A stretch of 64,000 nucleotides of DNA from Sabellastarte sp. h YS-2021 (lineage: Eukaryota; Annelida; Polychaeta; Sabellida; Sabellidae): NCBI GenBank assembly GCA_964017235.1, contig OZ024936.1, positions 30,588,040-30,652,039 on the forward strand, read 5' to 3'. Within the stretch, counting starts at the first letter, position 1. Each line of letters begins with the position of its first letter. Shown one piece after another: positions 25,765-36,876 of the stretch. The position numbers and the translations under genes were made by a program. The notes below the pieces were generated by a model. The model was given only the letters and a program-made list of their open reading frames with translations, was not told the origin of the DNA and searched no databases.

Positions 25765-26075
25765 ACAGCACTAGCGGATCCAGGGGGGGGGGGGGGGGGG
25801 GGTTCAGGGGGTTCGAACCCCCGCCCACCTTGAAAAATAATGTAAAAGGGTTCAATACAAAGTATAAAATTATTTCTTGGGGGGGGGGTTAATTTTACAG
25901 GAAATGCACTATATTTTTACCAAAAATTAATTTTTTTCCTGGGGGGCATGCCCCCGACCCCCTTAGTTATAATATGTCTGATGTGAACCCTCACCTTACT
26001 AAATGTGAACCCCCACCTTACTCGATGTGAACCCCCACCTTACTTAAAGGTTGGATCCTCCCCTGAACAGGTATA
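25765..26075. repeat. G/C-tract repeat with 22-bp tandem motif
   Basis: A G-run of 20 (25783-25802) follows actagcggatcca. It is followed by ggttcgaacccccgcc, another G-run, ggggggcatgcccccgaccccc, and three 22-bp units of the form gtgaacccycaccttact.. before ggttggatcctcccctg. The base composition contrasts sharply with its AT-rich surroundings. It looks like a dispersed repeat of marine invertebrates, but I cannot name it. Confidence 0.6.
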
Positions 26076-26079
26076 TTAG

Positions 26080-27810
26080 CCCAAAAACGAAAAGAAGGGA
26101 GAGTGAGAGACATGATTGGGTTTTTCATTAATAAAGCAACTAAGAGGAAACAGCACGTTGGGACTTTGTGAACACTTGTGGACTTACTTTTCGTAACAAT
26201 GCATACATATTTCTGACAAATTATCTCCTACCGAAGAACGGTTGGGCTTTAGCCAACATGGTGGAGAAAACTACAACTAGTATGGCCTGTCATAACTTAA
26301 TAATGTAGCAACTTCCACTGAATTAATGTATCAGTATTAGACCACTGATGTAGCAAAAGTTAGCAAAGTGGTAACTTGTACAAATAATTTAGCAAATTGA
26401 TCCAAACACAGGAAATCTGTGACCACTGACAGAGAAAACACTTCACCGATAACTTATACATTAATCAATAATTTAATAGATAAAATAATTAGATAGATAT
26501 TTTAACAGATAAAATATATATGGTAAAGATTCCTGGCAAATATTATATCTGAAACTGTTTATATGACTGATAATTGATAAACGCATCTTAAGAGAAGTGG
26601 AAAGTGTTTAATGGTTAACTTTGATAGCAAAGTCATTCAGTTTTATTTTCATATTTTAATCTACAATTCATACAAAAGCAAAATGCATTACCTCCATCCT
26701 CTCACTTACTTGCAGTGATATGGCCAAAGTTTTGTGTTGAATAACAACCAACAATGTGCCTCCCATGACTGCCATTTCCCTTCTGAAATGCTTTTGTCAG
26801 GTCCCTCATGCGGATATGACAATATTGAAATACAAATTCCATGTATACCAACCATATAATAATTACTAACTATATGTTAGCACCAAATCCCTATCAGATC
26901 TCAAGATTAAGACATTTTAACAAAGCCATAATGTTACAAAGGATATCCCCAATCATGGTCTATTTGTCATAAACCCCAAAACCATGATACATTTCATCAA
27001 GATTTTGGTTTACGACCTACTAAATTTAATTTTAAGTTTTATTTGGCCATAAAAGTTGGATTTTTCTGGCATGTGTGACTTGCTGAACAGCAAGACCTTT
27101 AGTTACTTGGTCATCTGAAATCTAGAAGTTAAAGAATTAAAAGTCACTTCTTTTTTCTGTGACGAAAATTTTGGGAGAAGACATTAACAGAAAATTTTAT
27201 TCAATGAATTTTAACTGTGACCCGACCTGGCACTGGGTGTCAGGGTGTTGAATAATTGAGGAGTCATCGGCTTATGTACGGCAATAAAAACTCGTCCCAA
27301 CGACAAAAGTGACGTGACCAATAGTTAGGCAGAAACACAAATAGCTAGTAACAAGTGTCACAGGAAAGAAAGGATGCAGAACCATATCTGATAGCACCAC
27401 AGGCAGCTACAGTTTTACAGGCAGGTGGTAATGTAGCAAGTATGTTGGAGTGTAGCAGACAAGGTCGCTAGGATTGGGAATCATTGAAATGCATCAGTCT
27501 GCACTAAAAGCAGAGATTTGTCTCTCAAGCTAAGGAAGTTCCTCTCTGAAGCTGTGATCCACCTTTGACTATGGATGATCTGCTATTTGGTGAGGTGTCG
27601 GTGTTGCTTGCCAAACCAAGATTAATAAATTGCAAAGTGTGAGGAGTGACATTGAGATTATAGACTCTGGTACAAACATTACAACTAGCAAGAAAAATGT
27701 GAGGAGAAAGCAGCGCATACTGTTAATGTTTTACCATCAAGATATCGAGATAGATTATCGAAGCCTGTAGACAAAACAGTGAATGAGTGTTGTAAGAAGC
27801 CAACCGAAAC
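26080..27810. other. No gene recognised
   Basis: AT-rich sequence with many short unrelated ORFs. Between about 27200 and 27800 the composition is more balanced and could be a decayed retroelement, but no motif convinced me. Confidence 0.4.
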
Positions 27811-27811
27811 T

Positions 27812-28003
27812 AAGATGTTGGTCATATCACAACAGGTAGTTTTGCGAGCAGATGAACCAATACATACAGTTGGTCAAGGTTCTCTACTGTAAACTGCAGA
27901 CCATAGGTATAAAACTACCAGCTTCCCCACACAAGGTCAAGGGTTTGAACCGCTGACCTCATAGGGAGGCGAATGTGTTACCATTGCACTACTGTAGCCC
28001 CTA
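27812..28003 (-). mobile_element. SINE-A, diverged, antisense
   Basis: The reverse orientation carries the body and head: ggtcatatcacaacaggtagtt, acatacagttggtcaaggttct, actgtaaactgcagacca, ggtttgaaccgctgacctca and ccattgcactactgtagcccc. The 3' tail is missing or unrecognisable. It lies about 280 bp upstream of the LINE at 28.3 kb. Confidence 0.65.
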
Positions 28004-28289
28004 TATAGAAGGTCATAGAAATAATGTAAACAATACATATTCAAGAAATGTACACATGTCAACACATTTCTTAGAACTTATACATAACTGCAATCTAGGG
28101 AGTTTTTCCCCCAAAATATAAACATATCACTCCGGCAAAGTGTAAAAAACATCAGTACTAACTAGACCAGTTCTGTAAAATACAGACAAAAGCAATAATT
28201 CAATGACCATTTATAGCAAAAGAAAAGAGCTCTGCACAAACAACATTGTCCCTGGTAAAAGGCACACTGGCAGAGTGTCGTTACATGTA

Positions 28290-30930
28290 ACAGAATCAAC
28301 CTTGGACAGTTCCTGGACCAATTTCTCAATCTTTTAGAATACTTATCCTCAGTTTCTCCCTCATTCCTAATTTGTGGGGATTTCAATATTCATGTGGATA
28401 CTTCTTCAAATGATAGTATCAAATTCCAGAACTGTTTAGAATCATGCAATATAACACAAAATGTTCAAATGGCTACCCATCTTCATGGTCATATCCTAGA
28501 CCTTGTTCTCACTCCTACTGATGCCAGTGTCATCTCCAATGTACGAGTTGCTGAATTTATTTCTGATCATGCTCTTGTCCTTGCTCAGCTTGATTCAGTT
28601 AATCCTCCTTCACATAAGGCAAAAGTTGTCACCTTTAGGAGGTATCATAAAATTGACATGGATAGTTTCCGTAAGGATTTGGGAAATAGTGCATTCGTAA
28701 AATGCCCTGGTGATACAGTCAGTGGTTTGTGTGAACAATACTTAGATGATTTGAGCAAATTGCTTGACAAGCATGCACCATTGGTTACTCATACTTTTAC
28801 TAAGCAAGCTACTGATTGGCTATCTGACACCTACCAGCTGGCAAAAACCATCAGGCGACAGCTGGAACGAATCTGGCGCAAAGATAAATCTGCCTATAAT
28901 CGAGCTAGACTTCGAAGACAGATTGCCCGGTGCAATTTACTGGTCAACAAAGATAAGGCAAATTACTTCAGAAACCTAGTCAGAGAAAATGCTAACGACT
29001 CCAAGAAGCTATGGCAGGTCTTGCGTTCTGCACTACACTCTAGTCCTGAAGCAGTACTCCCTTCTCATGAATCGAAGAAAGGTCTTGCTGACCGGTTTGT
29101 CACTTTCTTCAGTGACAAAATAGCTAAAATCAAAAACTCATTTTCCTCTAGTGACTCTCTCACTCTGCCTCCTCCACCTGATGTACCCAATTTCAGCAGC
29201 TTTAAACAAGTTTCTCAAGAGGAAATTAGAAAAATTATCATGAAGTCACCCACTAAATCTTGTTTGTTAGATCCATGGCCTACATTTCTTGTTAAGGAAT
29301 GTATTGATATTTTACTGCCCTCTATCACCAGGCTTGTTAACTGCTCATTGTCAGAAGGTGTTGTACCTGATGAGTTCAAGAAGGCTATTGTAACCCCATT
29401 GATTAAAAAGTCATCACTACCACCCAATGACTTAAAAAACTACAGACCTGTTTCTGGGTTGGGCTTCATATCCAAACGTGTTGTTGCTTCTCAATTGAAT
29501 GACCATGTCAGTTTGAATGGACTAGAGAATGTCAGGCAATCTGCCTATAAACTGGGTCACTCAACTGAATCTGCATTGCTCTCAATTAAGAATGATGTTT
29601 ATTTGGCTTTTGCTAAAGGCTACTGCTGTCGTTCTCTTGGATCAATCAGCAGCGTTTGATACTATTGATCATGATACGCTGCTTAATTCTCTTAGCTCCT
29701 GGTTTGGTGTGAGCGGGGTTGTCCTCGATTGGTTTAAGTCTTATATCTCAGACCGTGTTCAGTGCATTAAGATTGGGTCAATTTTATCTGATGCCAAAAA
29801 GTTGTTGTATGGTGTGCCTCAAGGCTCTGTCCTGGGGCCAATCCTTTTTTCACTCTATACTACTCCACTGAGTAAAGACATACGGAATCATCCTGGTATT
29901 AGTTTCCAGTTCTACGCTGATGACACACAATTGTATGTACATCTCACACATAAAAATGTTGCCTCGGCCCTTGATAAGCTGTCACACTGCCTTGAAGATG
30001 TAAAGAGATGGCTCTGTACAAATAAGCTCAAGCTAAATCCTGATAAGACCGAATTCATTGTGTTTGGCTCAAAGTCTCAGCGCGAAAAACTTAATCAGTC
30101 CTTCCCGGTCAACATACTTGGTAATCTTATATCACCAATAGATGCAGTTAGGAACCTTGGTGTCTGGTTTGATTCAGATTTCTCATTCTCTTGCCATGTT
30201 ATGAAGGTCTGCAAGGCTTGTTTTGCTCATGTCCGGGATCTTAAGCGACTCCGAGGACATCTGACACATGAAGCGGCTCTTATGGCTGCCAATGCTCTGG
30301 TCGGAAGTCGACTTGATTACTGTAACTCTCTGTTCAGAGGTCTCTCAGTTCTAGATCTGTGCAAACTTCAATGTGTTCAGAATAGCCTTGCCAGAATGGT
30401 TGCCAACACCACCAAGTACTCACACATCACTCCAGTTAGAAAAGTACTACATTGGTTGCCGATTAAGTACCGTTCTATCTTTAAGACTGCCATGCTGGTA
30501 TATAAGTTCCTACACAGTGGTAACCCCAAATACTTTGAGCCCTTCCTCATTCACACACATAGTGCATAAAACACACGTCGAAGTCAATCTGATGGCATAT
30601 TTCTTGAGGTTCCCCACTTTGCTTCAGTTTTCAAGTCTCAAAAACATTTTGGACTCAGTTTTGCGTATGAAGCACCTATGATTTGGAATGACCTTCCTGA
30701 TGAGGTCCGCTCTGCAAACTCACTTGCCTCTTTCAGGTCAAAGTTGAAGTCATACCTCTTTGGAAAAGCATACCCACCCTAAATTTCCAATCTCCTTCTG
30801 CTTTCTCTGTGGTGCTGACCCCTGCAATGTCTCTGGTTTTTGAATATTGAACAATGTTTTTGTGTGATGTGCCTTAGAATCTGTCTTTTGACAGAGATTA
30901 AGTGCTATAAAAGTGCTATTAGAATTAGAC
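28290..30930 (+). mobile_element. 5'-truncated L2/CR1-like LINE (LINE-2 of this window)
   Basis: It opens inside the endonuclease (FLICGDFNIHVD, then HLHGHILDLVLTP and FISDHALVLAQLD) and runs through the reverse transcriptase: LKNYRPVSGLGFISK, LLDQSAAFDTIDHDTLL, YGVPQGSVLGPILF and YADD at 29913-29924. The C-terminal SRLDYCNSLF, VLHWLPIKYR and SLASFRSKLKSYLFGKAYPP follow. Lesions are a three-residue deletion after FISK near 29478, a frameshift near 29620, and an in-frame TAA at 30567-30569. The ORF ends at 30781, and the 3' UTR ends in agattaagtgctataaaag..ctattagaattaga. The same 3' end closes the minus-strand LINE at 41.4 kb, so both belong to one family, distinct from the element at 8.4 kb. 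Confidence 0.88.
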
Positions 30931-31164
30931 GATATTGTAGCAAATGTATCATGCAAACCTGACTAAGTTCATAGTTTCATTCAGACACAAGTGTTTAACT
31001 CCTTTTTGTGTTGTGCATTGTAAACTAATGCTAGCAACAGGTCACAGTCGAAGGGACAGTCCATGTGGTGTAAGCATGAATCTGTCAATGTGTCATCCGA
31101 GCATTGTGCAAACAAGCATTTATGTAATCCAGTAGTTTGTGTAAACACTCTGAGATGTGACAAT

Positions 31165-32795
31165 AATGAGCTATATAACAAGCATTTGCGTTGTGTTTAT
31201 TACGCTTTTTCTCCACAATATGCTGCTTTGAAATAATGAGTTTTTAGTTTCTTTTTGAAGATGTCCAATGGAAGTTCAATGTTCCTGATATCATCTGGCA
31301 GTTCATTCCAATACTTTGGTGCCACAACACTGAAGGCATGGTCACACATAGAGACGAGTTTTGATCTTTTTTCTTGTAGCATGTATGATTTTCTTGCCAA
31401 TCTTGTGGTGCATTGATGTTGCTGGTAGTTCAGCATTGGTGTCAAATATGATGGTGCCTGTCGATTCAGTGGAGCTGATGCAGGTGAAGTGATATAGAGT
31501 CATGTTTCTTGACATTCAAAACTATTCTGGCAGCCCAATTTTGTACTTTCTGCAACTTATGGATAAGATATTGTGGGAGTCCAGCTAGGAGAGAGTTACA
31601 ATAGCCCAATCTGGAAGATATGAGTGACTGTACTATTGTGTGTGCAGCAGACTTAGTCAGGTAAGGTCTTATTTGAATGATGGACCTTAGGTGACCATAA
31701 CAAGATCTGCATATGACATTTCCTTGTTTCTTAAGTGATAGATCTTGGTCAATAATTACCCCAAGGTTTCTGACATTTGTGCTTTGCTTTATGTCAATAC
31801 CAATCACATTTAATGAGTCATTAATGACTTTGGAGCGCTGTCTTCCAGTGCCAGCAATTAAGAACTCTGTCTTTTCTTCATTTAGCTTGAGCTGGTTATT
31901 AGACATCCAGTTGCTTATAAGGGGGCTCTGTGGTGTAGCGGTTAGAGTTCTCACCTCCAACCTCTGAGGCCGCTGGTTTGAATCTCAGGCTGGGCGCTTC
32001 ATGTTGGAAAGTTGCTAGTTACTTGCCGATGCCCGGTGGTTTACAATGCAGTATGTACTGGTTTCCTCCACCTGTAAACTACCCATCGCAATATGACCCT
32101 GGCTGTTGAACCCGACGTAAAACAACAAATAAAACAAATCCAATTGCTTATTTCAGATGTACACAAATGGAGTTGTTCTGCAGCTTGTTTTTGGTTTTCA
32201 ATATTACTTGGGTCAATTGAAAAAAGCTGTGTGTGATCAGCATACATGTGGAAAAGTATGTGGAACATTCTGACGATAATACCAAGAGGTAATGTATATT
32301 TGCAGTAGAGATCAGGCCCAAGACCTGATCCCTGAGGCACACAGCATTCTAGAATCTTTTTTTGACATTCACAGTCACCAACAATTACTGATTGAGTTCT
32401 TCCTGTTAAATAAGTTCTAAACCAGTCTAAAGCTGTCAATTCGAAACATTTTCTCAAGTCGGTGCAGTAAAATACAAGGATCAACAGTGCCAAATGCAGC
32501 TGATAAATCTATAAAGCCCATAAGTATCACTTTTTGATTATCTGCTTCCAATAGAAGGTCGTTCATGATTTTGATCAGAGCAGTCTCAGTGCTGCGGTGG
32601 CATCTGTATGCTGATTGTAGATTTTCACAGAGATTATGACTGTTTGGGTGGTCAAGTAATTGGATTGAGACTGCTTTTTCAATCATCTTGGACAGAAAAG
32701 GCAAGTTAGATACTGGCCTAAAATTTTTGAAAGTAGGATCCACATCTGTCTTTTTTGGCAGAGGGGTAACAACTGCATGTTTGAACTAGCTGTGT
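31165..32795 (-). mobile_element. 5'-truncated LINE of a third family (LINE-4 of this window), interrupted by a SINE
   Basis: The minus strand reads TPLPKKTDVDPTFKNF, RPVSNLPFLSKMIEKAV, GFIDLSAAFGTVD, CVPQGSGLGPDLY, MYADHTQLF, NNQLKLNEEKTEFLIAG, NVRNLGVIIDQDLSLK, SSRLGYCNSLLAGLP, KVQNWAARIVLN and LDIFKKKLKTHYFKAAY. It starts within the RT, so it is 5'-truncated. It has a frameshift near 32450, a deletion near 31480, and a SINE-B inserted between residues that are otherwise contiguous. The catalytic YADD is changed to YADH at 32233-32244. The motif spectrum differs from the other LINEs here; the clade within the jockey group is uncertain. Confidence 0.85.
31919..32139 (+). mobile_element. SINE-B inserted into the minus-strand LINE, with target-site duplication
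   Basis: A complete SINE-B (head ggtgtagcggttagagttct, body ggaaagttgctagttacttg, tail ctgttgaacccgacgtaaaac). It is bounded by ccagttgcttat at 31907-31918 and ccaattgcttat at 32140-32151, a 12-bp duplication with one mismatch. Removing the SINE and one repeat copy joins the two halves of the LINE reading frame (EISNWI to SNWMSNNQ), so the SINE is younger than the LINE. Confidence 0.92.
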
Positions 32796-33599
32796 AAATT
32801 CCCTAATGTGTGGCAGGAATGAACTGTATCAAAAGTTTCCCGGTTTTATGCACTCTGTGCCTTCATTTTGCCCAAGTTTTCTTCACTTTAATTCTGACTC
32901 TTGGATGATGAAAGGCTTCCCTCCCATCATCACCTCTGTACCAAGTTGACTACACCTTTGGCAGGTTATATGTCACTTCACTACACTGCACACCAGTTAT
33001 GTGTTGCAAGATGTACCATGTACAATAGTCTCAGACTGCTGCCAATGTGCTTGCAGTTATTGTTGGTTGGTGTGCCTACAGTTTGGTGTGACCACCATTC
33101 AATTCAGTGGGCTAGCCGTGGGCTTGGTACCTAAAATACAAATTTATGGCTTACAGCTTTAGTCACATACCATCCCTATGGTTGCAAACAATGTTTTACA
33201 CCTTTAATCAATGTTTTACTGTAAATATTACTTTAAGGCATATTCTTTGTTCTGTGTTTGGATCTTTTACGTCTTTTTATGTTTAGTGTCAACCCACTGT
33301 TAACACTGTTAGTAGTTTATTGTGTCATCTGTAAAAAATAAAAGGTTCTGTTAAAAGCCCTTCTCACTTGCTTGTGCTCACACTGCTCAAACATTTTGGA
33401 CCCAAATTGACAGATACTTTCTTAACCACACGACTTATAGTTATTGGATCATATGAGATATAGAAAGCAAAGAATCAAGTCAAATATACGGGATGAAAAA
33501 CTCTTGAGGGTAAAGGGGGAGTTGTATCAGGTGCTAAATTAACAAAAGAATGTTTACAATGTGGATAATCAAAGAACAATCGAGGTCAGGAATCCAGAG

Positions 33600-33900
33600 T
33601 TATGGGTATGAACGGGAGGGAAGAATTTCAAGGGGGAAGCTTGAGTTAAAGAGGTGAGTCTTAACAGGAAAAAAAAGAAAAAAAAATGTAACCAAGGAGC
33701 TACTACTGATCTGGAAAGGGAGAGAGCTCCAGAAGGTTGGTTCAAAATGGCTGAAAGATTTGTAAAAATGTGTGATCTGTGAACTTACGACTGGAAGAGG
33801 GGCCAAAAAGAAAATAAATTTTGGGCTGCTGACATGCCTGTATCTTATGCATGTATAACACAAAGGTATCGGGATGTAGCTGTGTCTGATGTCTTTGTAA
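33600..33900 (-). mobile_element. Decayed LINE ORF2 C-terminus
   Basis: The minus-strand reading FEPTFWSSLPFQI, SSSLVTFFFLFFPVKTHLFNSSFP resembles the usual LINE end 'FxxxxWNSLPxxIR..SSLxxFKSxLKTHLF'. No other part of the element is recognisable. This is a weak, motif-level call. Confidence 0.45.
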
Positions 33901-35190
33901 TATGTCCATCTAAAAATTTAAATACTGACATTTCAACTTATTGAGGCAAAGAACTGGCATTTATATGTAATATAAACAAAAAAACCCTGAAAATTCACGA
34001 ATTGATTAAATATATTCTTTTATCAAATTGGAAAATATTGTCAGGAAATGAGTTCAGTTGGAAGATAAACAGCCAATATTAATAAAATAATGTTAAAATG
34101 TTTCAAGCGGTGTGATTACCTGAATGCATCAACAATTAATAGTGTAGCACTATTTTGATATTTCGATAAAACATTTGTTACTTCAAAGAAAACTTCGTGA
34201 GGAATATTGAAGAAACATGCCATATTGTTCAAGCCTAACGTAATTACCATCATTCTTTGTTCTTAATTTATTGCATCGGCTTTCTTTTAAATTACATTAT
34301 TAAATGCCTTAACATTCAAGTTTTTTCACTCTGTCCATGTTTCTATTTACAACAAATGGCACAAATTCTTTTTTGCAACATTTAATGAAACCATTACTTT
34401 TGTAAAATGAAATATGACTACATCAACTCTAGCAATGACGTAAAACAAAAGAATAAAGCAAAGATAGATCTTTGACTAGTAAAAGAATAAATTAAATACA
34501 CACAATGATTACATTAAATTGATAATACTTTGATAAAGAAATGTTCTATTGGAACAATATGTTTGGAAGTCTATGTTCCCACTTCTTGGAAATTAAACAT
34601 ATGTAGATACTTTTTCTCATTAAATATGATTCATTTATTCTTATTGCAAATTTTTTGTAGTCTTACTTCAGTTGAACTAGCCTTTCTTTAAATAGCTTAT
34701 AAACCTTACCCTTTCCACGCTGTAGTAATATCTCAATGTAAATGACACACTTAATTTGTTAAGAAATTGATCTTTTATACGTTTCAAAGTATATATCTGA
34801 GGGGAATAAAATGTTTAATTCAGCATGGCGGTTATATCTTCCCCAGTAACTGTTATACATACTCTGATAAATTATGCTGGGGTTCTATTCTTGAAACAGC
34901 TACTATTTTGTCATAAGCAACAATCTGGACTTTTGTCATTTAATTTTCAAAGCCAGAGACCAACAGCACCACAACCATAATTATAAATTATGTTACCAGA
35001 ACCATAGTCATATAGCTTAATATTACATTGAAAGTGAGGTCAATCAACATTTTATCTTTAAAAAAGTACATCACAACGGTGTCAAAGTAGTCACAATTCT
35101 GAAGATCTGCATTGAATGAATTTTCTTTTGTGTCAGTCACTGTGAGCTCTGGCAAGGCTCGCGCTTCTAAGAATCACTTTTTTTGTCTCC
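33900..35190. other. No gene recognised
   Basis: AT-rich sequence with no recognisable coding motif, RNA gene or repeat structure on either strand. Confidence 0.5.
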
Positions 35191-35204
35191 AGACTTTCAT
35201 AGAT

Positions 35205-35290
35205 TGTGGCGTTGTGTGATGAGTATCTGTTTCTCTACTGAAGTTAAGCAGCAATGGGCTACATTAGTCCTGCGATAAGTGACCATTTCA
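35205..35290 (+). repeat. 5S rRNA-like fragment (possible 5S-derived SINE head)
   Basis: The stretch ctactgaagttaagcagc (35235-35252), then aatgggctacattagtcc and taagtgacc, follows the order and spacing of the 5S rRNA internal promoter region (gaagttaagca, gggc..agttagtact, gggtgacc). It is too diverged and incomplete to be a functional 5S gene. It abuts the foldback element that starts at 35301. Confidence 0.5.
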
Positions 35291-35300
35291 GTGCACTACT

Positions 35301-35866
35301 GGGGGCCGGTTTTACAAAGGGTCTCAGACTTAGCCTGGACTTAGGCTAAGTCAGGGACTTAAATCTGAGCCTTTTGTCTTTGCTAAGTCTTTGCTAAGTA
35401 CTGGACTTAAATAGATTTCTCAAAGGGTGTCTTAACGAAGTCCAAACCTATCATATAACCACAGTGGTTATATGCAATGTGACACTTTATTTCTACTCAA
35501 AATATTTTAGTGGCAACATATATCCTTTGTTTAGCTCATTTTATCTATGAAAATATCCTGTTTTTCAATAGGAAACCTTGAAATCATATAGATATGGCCA
35601 AGGACTAATTTAGGGAGGTGTTCTATATATTTATTCCTTATTTTCAAGTATTTCAAATTTTGAAGTGAGAAAAATGTATGGCGGCCATATTTAAGCCTTT
35701 GTTTACACAAGTTAAGCCCACTCTTGGGTAGACTTAGCCAAAACCTAGACTTGGCAGCTTTGTGAAGTCCTCCAAGTCTAAGATCACAGACTTAGCCTCA
35801 TTTTAAGACAAAAGTCTTAAATTTAAGTCTGGGCTAAGTCCTTTTGTGAAAGAAATCGACCCCTGC
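35301..35866. mobile_element. Foldback (MITE-like) element of about 570 bp with gacttagcc-type subterminal repeats
   Basis: The left end (gggggccggttttacaaagg, then gacttagcctggacttagg) and the reverse complement of the right end (gcaggggtcgatttctttca, then ggacttagcccagacttaaa) are similar. The motif gactta(g/a) or its complement taagtc occurs many times near both ends. The interior is AT-rich without a transposase. No target-site duplication could be fixed. Confidence 0.68.
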
Positions 35867-36814
35867 TGTCTGTGATGGCTTTGTTGCTCGTGTTAGTAGA
35901 CCAAAACCCCTTTCAGCTTTGTTTTATTACAAAATAGATCCACAAAATTATTGCAGGCATTTAAGTGATTATTGTCAGAGAAAAGGTTATATTTTACATA
36001 TTTGTACAATTATTAATATCTCTCAAAAAGCTACAATGATAACAATTTTTAGTAGAGGGATGAACATGAGAAATACATGGAGTAGTGGATGTGTTACAGA
36101 GGTTCAAACTTTCACCAAAATTACATCCATAAACTTATATACACTCATTTTACTCAATTGAATAAATATGTTCCCCGGTGATTTTTTCATTATCATTTTC
36201 AATGTTTGTTTCTACTTCACCACATTTAATATTTCAGCTGTCAACAGAAAATGGAAAGGAAATGGCAGATCTTTTGATGCCTTCACTTTAAAAGTCATAG
36301 TCATTTGTTCATTCTGAGAGTGCACCTTCTGTTGACAATACACTGCTTACAATACGTTGTTGCAAAAGCATTATCTCCATTGTTTGACTCGATTGTTACA
36401 GATTACACAGATTGTTTCACTGTGCGTATGTCATGATTCAACCTATTGCAGCTCTCAGCAACACAAAATTTGGATGACATTTCCCACATTATTTAATTGA
36501 TAGGTCAGACAAACTATAAAAGTGGTGAACTCAGCATGATATAGTTTAATTTTATTACAAGAACTAAATGCAATTTAAGACTATATCTTTTAACTTACTC
36601 TAAACATAATACATAAACAATATTGTGAAATTATATTTTGTGTGTTTTTCAATTATACAGTCTATTTTTCCTAGATAAATTTACAATTACCTTTTTAAAA
36701 ATCAGTTTGTCTACTTAAAGTCAATATCTAAATGTCACGTTTCTTTATTTAAGTTTTCTAAATAGCTAAGGGTTCAAAAACATGTGTGTCTGCATTTTTA
36801 TTAACACCATAGTG

Positions 36815-36820
36815 TATATA
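36815..36820 (+). promoter_or_regulatory. TATA-like box of the cysteine-rich gene
   Basis: TATATA lies 57 bases upstream of the start codon, a plausible distance for a short 5' UTR. The surrounding 100 bp is alignable with the segment upstream of the paralogous exon at 62336, but there the core reads tgtgtatg, so the box itself is not conserved. Confidence 0.35.
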
Positions 36821-36876
36821 TGCGGCCTGAGATTCCAGCATTTTACCTATTTGATTCAGATCCACTAAAGCTCAAG

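Noticed and set aside
27200..27800. Possible retroelement gag-like remnant
   Set aside because: Balanced composition and short Lys/Arg-rich frames only. No zinc knuckle, protease or RT motif was seen.
33300..33360. Possible LTR end (gtaaaaaataaaaggttctg)
   Set aside because: No matching second LTR, primer-binding site or polypurine tract was found in the window.
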